A stretch of DNA of 64,000 bases from Neoarius graeffei (lineage: Eukaryota > Chordata > Actinopteri > Siluriformes > Ariidae). The position numbers were made by a program, and so were the translations under genes. The notes below the pieces were generated by a model. It searched no databases, was not told the DNA's origin, and saw only the letters and a program-made list of their open reading frames with translations. Numbering within the stretch: position 1 is the stretch's first letter; each line of letters starts with the position of its first letter. Shown piece after piece: positions 8,893-19,316 of this stretch. The stretch is from contig NC_083571.1 of NCBI RefSeq assembly GCF_027579695.1, forward strand, positions 45,168,890 through 45,232,889, read 5' to 3'.

Positions 8893-9475
8893 TGTTAGGA
8901 CTAGGACTGTTTTGGCCTCTAGAGGCCGCTGTTATTTCCTTTTCGTGTCATGTTTATTTTGGCCTCTAGAGGCCGCCACTGTTCCTGTGTTTTGTGTTTG
9001 TGTTAATTGCCTGTTTAGTCCTGATTATCTTCACCTGTGTTCAATTTAGTTTGTGTATTTATACCCCCTGAGTTCAGTCCTCTTGTCACGGAGTCTTTGT
9101 GCTGTTATGTTTATCTCCAGTTTCCTCTGTACTGTGTTCTCTGTTTTGCACTTTGCTTTTCTTTTGGATTTAGTAGTGACTGTGTTTTTGGATCTTCTGA
9201 GCTTTTGCATTTTTGCCTTTTCCTTTTTGGACTTTCAACTTTTGGATATTTTATTTTTCCCTTTGTCTTCCCAGTGTTGGATTATACTCTTTGTTTTTTG
9301 GTTTTTTTTTTGCCCTGGATTGTATATAGTGTATATAGTATAAATAAACCTTTTGATACTTTTTCTACTTCCGCCTCACGCCTCTGCATATGAGTCATCC
9401 CCCTGGTGGCCTAGTGGGGGTTTGCTGGATTATCACACCAACGAATCAGGTTCGAATCCCAGCAAAACCCTAACA
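8893..9475 (+). repeat. 5' LTR of the second Gypsy copy (583 bp)
   Basis: It belongs to the same family as 6523-7140, with TGTTAGG and TAACA ends and paired GGCCTCTAGAGGCC palindromes at 8914-8927 and 8961-8974. A TATA-like TTTATA (about 9058) lies about 30 bases before ACGGAGTCTTT (9088-9098). Confidence 0.85.
9407..9459 (+). promoter_or_regulatory. tRNA-like A box and B box at the end of the LTR
   Basis: TGGCCTAGTGG (9407-9417) fits the pol III A-box consensus TRGYNNARNGG, and GGTTCGAATCC (9449-9459) fits the B box. Their spacing (about 31 bases) is tRNA-like. In the sister LTRs the B region forms a 5-bp stem CTGGG/CCCAG around a 7-base loop, like a T arm, and GCTGG/CCAGC resembles an anticodon stem. 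Confidence 0.5.
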
Positions 9476-9476
9476 G

Positions 9477-9487
9477 AAAGACTCCGT
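9477..9487 (+). promoter_or_regulatory. Self-priming primer-binding site
   Basis: AAAGACTCCGT starts one base after the LTR. It is the exact reverse complement of ACGGAGTCTTT (9088-9098), which lies at the expected transcription start about 30 bases after the TATA-like box. No tRNA-type TGG primer site follows the LTR. This matches the self-priming arrangement known from Tf1. Confidence 0.7.
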
Positions 9488-9488
9488 C

Positions 9489-10175
9489 ATGACCGACTCA
9501 GCAGAGGCTGCTTCAACTGTCTACCCGGCCAACCTTCAGGGAATTACGGCAGCTTTGACACGCTTCGGAGCGACCATGGACGCTCATGGACGTACGCTCA
9601 CCAGCCAACGTGAGGCCCTTGCTCGCCACGAGGAACTGCTTCAGCAAATCGGGAAAACCCTGGCACAGCTGACATCTCTGCCTGCATATCCAGCTCCCAC
9701 TCCTGCTCCTGTGCTTCCTGCCATGCTGCCTTCTTCACCTTGCGAACCCAGCCTTCCTGCACCACAGAGGTACGACGGCAAGCACAGTGAGTGCCGAGAG
9801 TTCCTTACCCAGTGTCAACTCACCTTTGAGCTTCAGCCTACCACCTACACTACAGATCGCCGCAAGATTGCCTTTGTGATCACCTTATTAGCTGGTAAGG
9901 CGCGAGCCTGGGCTACTGCTATCTGGCAAAGATAGGGACCTGAGTGCCTTGATTTCCAGCTGTTTTCTGAAGAGATGCTTTGGGTCTTCGATCAGGCGGA
10001 CATCAGTACCGACGCAGCCCGAAAGCTCATGTCCATCCGGCAAGGAGGAAGCGTCGCAGATTACGCCATCTCGTTCCGAACGCTCGCATCAGTAAGTGGA
10101 TGGAACGAGACTGCCCTGGTGTCAGGCTTCCACCATGGTCTGTCTGACCCCATCAAGGACGGTCTGGCCTCTATC
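9489..10175 (+). pseudogene. gag: Gypsy gag with one in-frame stop
   Basis: ATG at 9489 follows the primer-binding site at once. The N-terminus is coiled-coil-like (QREALARHEELLQQIGKTLA) and is followed by a Pro/Ala linker. Then comes the retrotransposon gag core with ECREFLTQCQLTFELQP and LAGKARAWATAIW. TAG at 9933-9935 interrupts the frame, but similarity continues in phase (DISTDAARKLMSIRQGG, GWNETALVSGF) to about 10170. The zinc knuckle is missing. Gag forms the particle core; this copy is dead. Confidence 0.8.
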
Positions 10176-10231
10176 CCATATCATAGTCCCATATCATTAT
10201 CACAGGGCGGCACGGTGGTGTACTGGTTAGC

Positions 10232-11225
10232 AACAGTGGATGCCAACACTGCTGTCATGGAAAGCATTACTTAACATGGCAGCAGACATCATGCTGAAGA
10301 GAGTTGGAGTTAGAATGCATCCTTGTTTAACACCGTTAGTCACTGGGAAGAGGTTGAAGTGTTTGCCATCGTCCTGCACGCTAGCTTGCATACCATCATG
10401 CAACTGCCTAACCATTGTGATAAACTTCTCAGGACAGCCGAACTTGGACATGATTCTCCATAGGTCCTCACGGCTGGCAGTATCGAAAGCCTTAGTTAGG
10501 TCTACAAAGGTGGTGTAGAGACCGACATTTTGCTCACGACACTTCTCTTGAAGTTGCCTGGTGACGAAAATCATGTCCATAGTCCCTCTGCCTTTTCTGA
10601 AGCCGCACTGACTTTCGGGAAGCAGGCCATTCTCCAGGTGCACTTACAATCTGTTAAGCATGACTCTGGTCGAGATCTTCCCGGCAACGGACAGCAAGGA
10701 GATACCGCGGTGATTGTCGCAGGCTTTCCTATTTCCTTTCCACTTATAAAGGTGGATGGTGGAGTCATCCTTCAACTCCTGGGGTATCTTCGAATAACAC
10801 ATTGCTTCGAATAACTCAGTGAGTTTAATGACCAACTCTGAGCTGCCCGTAGAGTAGATCTTGGCTGGAATTGAATCCAGACTTGGTGCTTTGCCACTGG
10901 TTAGACTGCTGACTGCATGTGCCACCTCAGTAAGGCTAGGGATTTTGGCAAGAGAATGGTTGATAGGGATCTGATTGAGACGATCAATGGCCTCGTCATT
11001 GATGGTGGATGGACGATTCAGGATATTTTCAAAGTGCTCAGCCCAGCATTCGAGGATTTTTTCCTTATTGGTAATAAGAACATTTCCATCTGTGCTAAGC
11101 AAGGGCAAAGAACCAGCTGACTGAGGGCCATAGACGTCTCTGAGGGAGGCATAGAACTTCTTCAAGTAATTTCTGTCAGCATAAAACTGAATTTCAGCTG
11201 CTGAAAGATTATCATGGAGGTGATA
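10232..11225 (-). pseudogene. LINE reverse transcriptase fragment
   Basis: On the minus strand the frame runs from about 11225 to 10232. It contains SAAEIQFYADRNYLKKFYAS, then GNRKACDNHRGISLLSVAGK and GFRKGRGTMDMIF, followed by the RT block LTKAFDTASREDLWRIM and NGVKQGCILTPTLFS. These are fingers and palm motifs of a non-LTR RT before the YxDD box, which is missing. One in-frame TAA (10644-10646) interrupts it. Endonuclease and C-terminal parts are absent. The clade is not certain. Confidence 0.75.
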
Positions 11226-11515
11226 AAGTCATGAATTGCGCAGTAAAATTTGATTATAGTGAGGGAGAGTTGTGCATTTCGTCAGCCTCACTCTCTTGTC
11301 CTGAATTGTCTTAACCCAGTGGCAGGACATGGTCAAGACGGCTGGAGACAAAGCAGGATACAGTGGATGGCCACAAGATTGAGTCTGTCCAACTGTGCCC
11401 TAAGCACTCCATGTTGCATATTGGCCATTGGCTCCCAGTATATCATAGAGCAAATAAAAGCATTTTAACAAGAAAAAAATGCTAAAAATACCATCCCTCT
11501 GCAATACCCTTAATA
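11226..11515 (+). other. Degenerate LINE C-terminal scrap
   Basis: Near 11415-11470 the plus strand reads HWLPVYHRANKSILT, a motif common near the C-terminus of CR1/L2-like LINE RTs. The rest is unassigned. Confidence 0.35.
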
Positions 11516-11560
11516 TGAACAGGATAAAGCGGCTAGAGATAATGAGATGAGATGAAATTA

Positions 11561-12055
11561 CACTATATAGCCAAACACTTGTGGACACCTGGAAATAGTA
11601 TTAATGTGTTTATTTTTTTAAACATCCCCTTCCAGGTTTAGTCCCCTGTTACTATTATAATGACCTCCACTGTTCTAGAAAGGCTTCCACAAGAATTTGA
11701 AGTGTGGCAGTGTGAATTTGCCCATTCACCTACAAGAGCATTAGCAGTCAGGCATTGTTGACAGGCAAGGAGGATTAAGCCACAGTCAGGGTTCCACATA
11801 ATCCCAAAGGTGTTCAGACTGAGTCCAGCCTTGGCAAAATATGTCTTCATGGACCTCACTTTGTGCACTGAGGCATTGTAATGCTAGGACTTGTTTGGGA
11901 GAAGTTCCTTTATTCCAGTGAATGGAAATTTTTGTGCTAGAGCACACAAATACATTCTATACAATTGTGTGTGCCAACTGGGTGGCAGCAGTTTGGGGGA
12001 ACACCTACATATGGGTGTGATAGTCAGGTATCCACAAACCTTTGACCACATAATA
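11561..12055. mobile_element. Tc1/mariner-type MITE (495 bp)
   Basis: Imperfect terminal inverted repeats, CACTATATAGCCAAACACTT at the left and the complement of CCACAAACCTTTGACCACAT at the right, are flanked by TA. No transposase is seen. Terminal repeats of this type are common in fish nonautonomous Tc1-like elements. Confidence 0.65.
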
Positions 12056-12842
12056 TATGTATGCTGACTTACGGTACTTTCTCACTCCCCTGTTTGCTTT
12101 ATTATGGACTATTATAAGGTTGTCAGGGCAACTCCCAGCACCTCAAAAACATGTCCCTTGGCTCAATAATTGTTTTTTTTTTCTTATTTTCATTTGAATA
12201 AAAATTCCAGTATACAAGTAGCTCTGACATTTTTGTAATATATCTACTTTATATTCTGCTAGAATTAAATGGTAAAGGATAAAAAAATGTAATTTCACAT
12301 TTGATTAACCAGTGTTGAACCTTTCATATAATGAAAGGGTTATGATAATATATACAATATAACAGTGTAATGTGATGAGGAGATCTAAAATAGTTCTGCA
12401 TTTAATTTTATGTTATATTGGCATAGTAGATGATATAATTATTTTCAAATCTGGAAGGCCCAATGAAACATTCAACAAGATGTTTTTAGGTTTATAACAA
12501 CTGTAATTACACTTTGTCTTGAAGACATATGGATGGATAAGCACTTAAAAATGTTTATTTAGTTGTAATGTACCAGACTCAGCAGGAGAGTTAGGATCCA
12601 TTTGCAGAGAGACTTGATTATACAATCCAGGCAAACAAAGTTGAAACGCTGTCTAATCAGTGAAGTAAGGCAGGCAAAGGTCAAAACATGATCAGGCATG
12701 AAATAACAAAACCAAATAATGAGCCAAAGAGTAATCTGAGAAACAGGGCAAAGCTCAAAACATGACTAGGAATTAAATAACAAAAAACAAGGAAAATGGT
12801 TTAAAGGTAAGTGTTATTCTGTATAATGCTAATAATTCAGTT
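12056..12842. other. No gene seen; A/T-rich, LTR-like scrap near 12590-12800
   Basis: This is A/T-rich DNA without coding signal. The part around 12590-12800 (AGGCAAAGGTCAAAACATGATC and similar) has the composition of minus-strand LTRs seen elsewhere in the window, but I could not define ends. Confidence 0.35.
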
Positions 12843-13090
12843 TATTCCTTCACTATGTGAAAACTGGGCCCAAGGTATGAATACACCCTGAATGGGACAC
12901 CAGTCTATCACAGGTCAGACACATTATCACACGTGTTCAAACCTAGGGAAAATTTAGAGTAGCCAATCCACAAACTAACACGTTTTTGTGAGGTGGGATG
13001 AAACTGGAGAATCCAGAGGAAACCCATGCAGACACAGGATGAACAAATTAAATTCTTCATTAACCCTGGCTCAGGATCAAACCGGGGCCC
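12843..13090 (+). repeat. Old L2/SINE-tail-like repeat
   Basis: The stretch reads ACACCCTGAATGGGACACC, AATTTAGAGTAGCCAATCC and GAGGAAACCCATGCAGACAC. This is a diverged form of a widespread fish repeat that shares its middle with the tRNA-SINE family. Ends are not sharp. Confidence 0.55.
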
Positions 13091-13144
13091 TTGATTCATT
13101 TGCTTAAGGATCTTACCAATGAATGACCAATAAACATAGGATTT

Positions 13145-13239
13145 AACTTTGTGTTTCATTCTAGTTATTGATGTTCCTTTGTGTTTCATTCTAGTTACTG
13201 ATGTTCCTTTGTGTTTCATTCTAGTTCTTGATGTTCCAC
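13145..13239. repeat. Tandem repeat, three copies of about 30 bp
   Basis: The unit CTTTGTGTTTCATTCTAGTT followed by NNTGATGTTC occurs three times head to tail with single-base differences. It produces a repetitive but probably meaningless minus-strand peptide. Confidence 0.75.
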
Positions 13240-14404
13240 ATGTCATCACGATGTGCATAACGTGATTTGTTAAAAATGGGGTGGAGAAGAGATTTTACAT
13301 TATTCATTTAAAACACACAGTGTACAATTCCCACACTTTAGTCTAAAACTAGAAAAAGTAATAAAATGTTAGGAATAAATCCAACAATTAGCAGGCAGAG
13401 GAAGCGTTACACTTTCTACCATATTACCGCAGGTATAGAATTAATTTTAACATTGGCCATCTTGGTCCAGGGTAGCTTGCATGCAGGGTTTATATTATTT
13501 TTTTCCTCCCCCAGTAGGCCTAGCTTAATGAGTGGGCTCAAAAGAAAACCAGTATTGGAAAGAAGAAAGAGAGAGACAGCAGCTACAATATGCTGCACTG
13601 ACTTGATATACAGTATGTTGCCTAATCTTGAGGACAAAAATAACAAAAAATATGACTGTCTAATAATGCCACAGTAATTTTATCATAATAAAATATTAAT
13701 TAATCCTAGTTACAGTATGCCTCCTTGGCTGATAAAAAGGGTTGACAGTGGCAAACAAAGGAACGTGAGTTAATCTTGTCATTCAAAGTGCAAATCATTG
13801 TCATCACACTGTAAGGTGACCTTACACCTTATACCTAAGCACTGATTTGTTCCACTCGGGAGGATGCATAACATCTGAAATACTGGTAGCTAGTTTCACT
13901 AAATTGCATCATCTACTGTTAGGCATAGGTAATGCATTTCTTTAGTTCCTGTCCACACATCCATGGGTATTTTCAAAAACAGCCTTTTGTTTTTAGTGTT
14001 TTCAATGAATTTTGACCTTCTGTTCACACAAAACCCACCATTCTGGTCAATGAAAACGAAACTTTTCACCCCACCCCCCCAAAAAAAAAAACAAAAAAAA
14101 AACACGCTTTTGAAAATGCTAACATCTTGGCACAGGCCTGGATCTAGACTGCTCAGGTTGGGGGAGACCATTTGAAATTTTGGGTGGACACCTTTTCACA
14201 CAATGGACTATACTACAGTGCAACAGCAGCTCGTGATCAGATAACTAGGTGGGAGGAGGCAAGCTATTGAGTCACGTGCAAGGTGAACCTAATCAAAAAT
14301 ATTTAAATTGTCAGATAGACAGGCAACAGACAGATGTAAGAACTGAAAGAGTTTATTCACAAAAATTGGCAGACAAATCCAAATCATGATGCAGTTGACC
14401 CATT
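13240..14404. other. No gene seen; fragment of a hAT-type MITE near 13935-14130
   Basis: Most of this stretch is A/T-rich without coding signal. Around 13935-14130 the text CCTGTCCACACATCCATGGG with TTTTCAAAAACAGCC resembles the terminal part of the MITE at 58035-59262. No far end is visible. Confidence 0.35.
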
Positions 14405-14410
14405 TACTTG

Positions 14411-14991
14411 CGAACTCAAACTTGGACTTTTTGTGCATATCTGAAACATGGCTTCAACACTCTACTCCCACTAATGTATTTACAATGCTTCAGACGAGAC
14501 AGGACTGTGGAAAAAGGGGGCGGGGTACTTGTGTATGTGAAAGATACTATCAAATGTGAACGCATATATTTCAAGCCGGAAATCTCTATTGAGTATGTTG
14601 CACTAAAAGTTGTTTTGTCTCAGCAAATGTCATTCACCATTATAGGCTTTTATAGACCCCCGACTGCCAGTTACACATTTTATGATGAACTTAATGATAT
14701 TCTTAAAGAATGTGACAATAACAAAGAAATTATTATCATGGGGGATTTTAATCTTAACTGGGAGGATAAGTCTAAGAGGAGAAAGCTAAAAGTTATTACA
14801 GACAAATACCATTTAGAACAGCTGATAAAAGGCCCTAACAGAATCACAAAATGTTCAAGTATACAACTTGATCTTTTTTTCTCTAACAAACCTGAAAGGA
14901 TAACTAAAACTTATAATCTGATCACTGGCTTGTCTGACCACAATTTAACCCTGGTGGCAAGGAAACTAACTAAAAAAAGATTTAAGAGCTA
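14411..14991 (+). pseudogene. LINE apurinic-like endonuclease domain
   Basis: NSNLDFLCISETWLQHS (catalytic Glu in SETW) lies in one frame. The protein continues in another from about 14500 with GGGVLVYVKD, FYRPPTASYTFYDELND, IIIMGDFNLNW and GLSDHNLTLVARKL, which carry the Asp/Asn and terminal Asp-His of exonuclease-endonuclease-phosphatase enzymes. This domain nicks the target DNA to prime reverse transcription. A frameshift near 14490 and the MITE at 14992 break it. Confidence 0.8.
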
Positions 14992-15514
14992 CACTACCGT
15001 TCAAAAGTTTGGGGTCACTTTGTCCTTATTTTTGAAAGAAAAGCACTGTTCTTTTCAATGAAGATCACTTTAAACTAATCAGAAATACACTCTATACATT
15101 GCTAATGTGGTAAATGACTATTCTAGCTGCAAATGTCTGGTTTTTGGTGCAATATCTCCATAGGTGTATAGAGGCCCATTTCCAGCAACTCTCACTCCAG
15201 TGTTCTAATGGTACAATGTGTTTGCTCATTGCCTCAGAAGGCTAATGGATGATTAGAAAACCCTTGTACAATCATGTTAGCACAGCTGAAAACAGTTGAG
15301 CTCTTTAGAGAAGCTATAAAACTGACCTTCCTTTGAGCAGATTGAGTTTCTGGAGCATCACATTTGTGGGGTCGATTAAATGCTCAAAATGGCCAGAAAA
15401 ATGCCTTGACTATATTTTCTATTCATTTTACAACTTATGGTGGTAAATAAAAGTGTGACTTTTCATGGAAAACACTAAATTGTCTGGGTGACCCCAAACT
15501 TTTGAACGATAGTG
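14992..15514. mobile_element. Tc1-type MITE in the LINE (523 bp)
   Basis: It starts CACTACCGTTCAAAAGTTTG and ends with the complementary CAAACTTTTGAACGATAGTG, flanked by TA on both sides (14990-14991 and 15515-15516). No transposase is encoded. Removing it with one TA rejoins the LINE codons around KSYTLASRQ. Confidence 0.85.
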
Positions 15515-15813
15515 TATACTTTAGCTTCACGCCAAACAATTGTTAACTGTATACTTAAAAGTAAACAGGAAACATTTGATAATGAGATAAATAACTTGGA
15601 CTGGGGTGACATTCTATCCTCTGAAAATCTGGAACATAGTTGTCAATTATTTACATCTAAAATCAACACTGATAGAGATAAACACACTGTTAAAATCAAG
15701 AGAAAAAATAAAAACAAGGTTAACCTGTCTTGGTTTAATGAAAATCTCTGGCAATTGATGAAGAGTAGAGACACTGCCTTAAAAAAGGCCATTAAAACCA
15801 AAAGAGACACAGA
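15515..15813 (+). pseudogene. LINE linker between endonuclease and RT
   Basis: The frame continues with TIVNCILKSKQETFDNEIN and SWFNENLWQLMKSRDTALKK, a basic region usual between LINE endonuclease and RT. It is cut at 15813 by the next DNA element. Confidence 0.7.
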
Positions 15814-16335
15814 CTACGTTTACATGCACGTCCAAATCGAGCTGCTGTTGGTAATCGAGCAAAGGGTCCCAGCAGGGGTGCCAGAGAAATCCAATCCTAC
15901 ATGCACAAGTGAAATCGGGCTATTGTGCAAGGTGCATTGTGCACCCGAGCCACACGTGGCGCTACACGCCCCATCGTGTTGGTACACTTCCGGTTGTCGT
16001 CATGAAGAAGAGCTATAGTGTTGCCAGATACTGCTGACGTTTTCCAGCCCAAAACATGTTCAAATCTGCTAAAATGCACTTAAAACCCCCAATCTGGCAA
16101 CACTAGCAGTTCCGTGTTCAAGCTGTTAGGCTTGCTCTAACAGACTGTATGGCTACAAACTGTCCGGCGCAGACCACTGTTTTGTAAGACAACTTATTTT
16201 GCACAATAATATTTTTCTAAAGTCCATTTTTTGCTTACAAAAATTTTTTTTTTTTTTGCTTACAATTTAACTTATGTCTTAATAAACACACAAAAAGTTC
16301 AATTGTTTTGTTTTTATTGACATTCTTCAGATGTT

Positions 16336-16402
<67 letters not shown>

Positions 16403-16797
16403 AATACAATGACTTGTTTATGTACACAATTCACAGCTATGCAACAGCTGTACAGATGTATTTGGTGATACAGTAAGTGAGCTAAATTTTAACAGTGCAA
16501 ACAATGCCACAAAAAGAAAAGATTCATGCCGTTGTCATGCTGACCGAGGCTGTTGTGTTTCCCGCTTGTGGTCTCGTCACTCGTCACTTCCGGAAGTAGC
16601 TCGACAACTAGCTCGATGATACATGCACAAAGTAGCTCGGCAGAAATTGCATAATCTAGGTCGTGTAGCTCGATTCCGAGAAATCAAGTTCGATTCAATT
16701 TCAGCCGAATTAAGGTGTATACATGGCATTTTGAACTTCGATTTCAGTCGAGCAACGGCAGAAATTCGATTCTCTCTATGTGCATGTAAACGTAGTG
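15814..16797. mobile_element. DNA element with CTACGTTTACATGCAC termini (~984 bp)
   Basis: Left end CTACGTTTACATGCAC and right end GTGCATGTAAACGTAG are exact inverted repeats. ACAGA occurs just outside both ends (15809-15813, 16798-16802) and may be the target duplication, since removing one copy restores the LINE frame. No transposase is visible. The interior holds a (TA)n run and an internal inverted pair (GTGTTGCCAGAT / ATCTGGCAACAC near 16020 and 16090-16105). Confidence 0.65.
16338..16403. repeat. (TA)n/(CA)n microsatellite
   Basis: About 27 TA units are followed by a short CA run, inside the DNA element at 15814-16797. Confidence 0.9.
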
Positions 16798-16807
16798 ACA
16801 GATATTT

Positions 16808-17357
16808 TGTTAGGACTGGGACTGTTTTGGCCTCTAGAGGCCGCTGTTATGTTTATCTTGTCATGTTTGTTTTGGCCTCTAGAGGCCGCCACTGTGTTTT
16901 GTGTTTGTCTTGATTGCCTGTTTCCTGCCCCGCCCTGTTCCTTAATTGTTTTGTGTATAAATACCCCTCTGTTTGGTCCCTTGTCACGGAGTCCTTATGC
17001 TATGCTGTCTTGTGCTAGTTTCCGCTGTCTCACGTATCTTGCCTGTGCTCTTGTGTTTGTGATATTTTTTACTTTCTTTGGACTTTGTACCTTTTTGATC
17101 TTCTGAGCGTTCAGCATTTTGCCTTTCCCTTTGTTTTTGGACATTTAACCTTTGGATATTTTTATTTTGGTTTATCTTCTGAGTTTTTGGATTTTCTTTT
17201 TTTCCATTGGATTGTATATAGTGTAAATAAACTGTTTTTTGATACTCTACTTTTGCCTCACGCCTCTGCACATCAGTCATCCCCCTGGTGGCCTAGTGGG
17301 GGTTTGCTGGATTATCACACCAGCGACCTGGGTTTGAATCCCAACAAAACCCTAACA
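16808..17357 (+). repeat. Solo LTR of the self-primed Gypsy family (550 bp)
   Basis: It is flanked by a perfect 5-bp target duplication TATTT (16803-16807 and 17358-17362). It has TGTTAGG and TAACA ends, two GGCCTCTAGAGGCC palindromes (16829-16842, 16874-16887), a TATAAATA box, an ACGGAGTCCTT R start and the A-box TGGCCTAGTGG at 17289-17299. It arose by LTR-LTR recombination after insertion into the LINE. Confidence 0.9.
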
Positions 17358-19160
17358 TATTTTGGTTTACAAAGTCATAAACGAACTAAGATTAGACAAG
17401 TCGAATTTCTTTCTCCAACTTATGAATGATGCTAAAGGCAACAGTAGTGAAATTTGGAAAAGCATCAACAGTTTATTAGGGAAAGCTCAACACCACATTG
17501 AGGATATCCAGCTCACAGTTCAGGGCCAGATGATAGACGACAATGCAAAAATTGCCTTTATTTTTAATTCTTTTTTATAGACTCTGTTCAGGAACTAGGA
17601 AATAATTTTAAACCTAGGGAACAATTCACAGACCTGAATGCTGTGGGACAGGGTTTCCACCTAGCCACAGTCACTGAAGAGGAAGTAAAGAAAGTGATTT
17701 GCTCTCTAAAAAATTCAAAAAGCAAAGATGCTTCCCATCAGGACACAGTGTTTATCAAAAAACACTCAACCACTCTAATCCCCTCTATTACTCATTTGGT
17801 AAATCTCTCAATCACTCACAGTTTTTTTCCTTTACATTGGAAACAGGCCATTGTAACTCTAATTTACAAATCTGGTGATTGGTATATAGTTAGTAACTAT
17901 AGACCCATAAGCATCTTACCAGTAATCTCCAAAATTGCAGAGAAAGTAGTCATAAACCAACTTATAGACCGCATAAACAGCTGTAACCCAGGTCTAGACT
18001 CAGCTCAATTTGGATTCAGAAAATATCACTCTACAGAAACAGCCATCCTCTATTTAACAGAGCAAATCAGACAAGGTTTGGACAAAGGTGGAGTTGTTGG
18101 AGCTGTGTTCTTAGACTTAAGTAAAGCCTTCGACACAGTTAATCATAATGTCCTCATGTCTAAACTCTCCAACTTCAACCTTTCCTCCAACACACTTGCA
18201 TGGATATCATCATACCTATCCGATAGAAGGCAGTGTGTGAAAATTAAAGATCCACGCTCCATCTACCTGAGGAGCACAATGGGTGTACCTCAAGGATCTG
18301 TGTTAGGCCCACTACTCTTCAGCTTATACATTAATGACCTCCCACAGTACTGTCATGACGTAGAAGTGCAGCTCTACACTGATGACACTGTCTTATATGT
18401 ATATGCAAAATCAGCCCAGCAAGCTGCAACTAAATTAACCAATGCCCTGGTTGGAGTTGCTGAGTGGCTCGACCGATCTTGCCTTACCCTGAATGTAAGC
18501 AAAACAAAAGGCATGTTCTTTTCCAAAACTAACCTAAACATCTCAGATGTAAACATCTGCATCAAAGGTGAACAGATTGAGACTGTCAGCGAATTTGAAT
18601 ATCTTGGTGTATTACTCGATCGAAATCTGAGTTTCAAAAAATACATCAAGAAGATGACAAAAACTATTAAATACAACTTGGCTAACTTCAGACAGATCAG
18701 ATCCTCTCTATCCACAGAGGCTGCAAAAATATTTCTGCATGCTCTTATTTTCTCACACATCTCATACTGTATCACCTGCTGGGGGCAGGGTAGTCAAACA
18801 ACAATCAGGCCCTTAGAATCACTGTACAAACAGGCACTGAAAATATTTGACAAGAAGACACTTAGATACCACCACTGTGACATATTACATAGGCACAATT
18901 TCCTAACTTTTGATAATTTCAGATTTTTTTCAAATGTATGTACAATCTACAAAATCCTAAATGGCTTGGCTCCCACCTGTTTGCAAAAGTTTGTCTGTTA
19001 CCGTGGCTCTGTGAGGTCCACTAGAATAGCTTCTGTACATAGCTGCACTGTACCCTTTCGCTACTCAGCATTTGGACAGGCAGCCTTTTCTGTTAAAGCT
19101 ATCACACAATGGAACACCATTTCAGACAACTTAAAAAACGGTGATATGCTTGGTAACTTT
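17358..19160 (+). pseudogene. LINE reverse transcriptase domain
   Basis: The first part (17358-17577) ends at a TAG created by a one-base change in the T-run near 17565-17575. The protein continues in the next frame for over 500 codons. Motifs include NYRPISILPVISKIAEKVV, FGFRKYHSTETAILYL, FLDLSKAFDTVNH, GVPQGSVLGPLLFSLYIND and QLYTDDTVLYVY, where the catalytic box is YTDD instead of the usual YADD. The C-terminal domain includes ALKIFDKKTLRYHHCDIL. The clade is CR1/L2/Rex-like. A SINE at 19161 separates the last codons. Confidence 0.85.
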
Positions 19161-19316
19161 TTTGGGGGGGCTTTTTGCACCTTTATTGGATAGGACAGTG
19201 TAGAGACAGGAAATGAGCAGGAGAGAGAGACGGGGAGGGATCGGGAAATGACCTCAGGCCAGAATCGAACCCGGGTCCCCGGATTTATGGTATGGCACCT
19301 GAGCCACGATGCCCCC
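19161..19316 (-). mobile_element. tRNA-derived SINE with ATAAAGGTGCAAAAA tail (156 bp)
   Basis: On the minus strand it begins GGGGGCATCGTGGCTCAG, carries a B box GGTTCGATTC and ends CCAATAAAGGTGCAAAAAGC. It is a different SINE from the common one in this window. A 15-bp target duplication with one mismatch, ATGCTTGGTAACTTT and ATGCTTGGTGACTTT, flanks it at 19146-19160 and 19317-19331. It interrupts the last codons of the LINE. Confidence 0.85.

Larger units (their letters stand above)
8893..10175 (+). mobile_element. Second copy of the Gypsy family, 5' end only
   Basis: A complete 5' LTR (8893-9475) is followed by a primer-binding site and gag. Gag similarity fades at about 10170, just before a SINE head at 10204. 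Pol and the 3' LTR are absent. It complements the 2898-7140 copy, which lacks exactly this 5' part. Confidence 0.75.
10204..11556 (+). mobile_element. SINE head and tail flanking LINE fragments
   Basis: The first ~28 bases of the common tRNA-SINE (GGGCGGCACGGTGGTG) are at 10204-10231. Its last ~40 bases (AACAGGATAAAGCGGCTAG, then GATGAGATG) are at about 11516-11556. The ~300 bases normally between them are replaced by 1.28 kb holding LINE coding pieces. Either a LINE fragment inserted and the SINE middle was deleted, or the whole arose by template switching. Confidence 0.5.

Noticed and set aside
13145-13239. CRISPR-like short direct repeats
   Set aside because: Only three contiguous 30-bp units without spacers in a vertebrate genome; a simple tandem repeat.
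16820-17106. Hydrophobic ORFs in LTRs (16780-17106, 9037-9393, 6452-6852)
   Set aside because: T-rich LTR sequence translated; the same in all three LTR copies and without start context.
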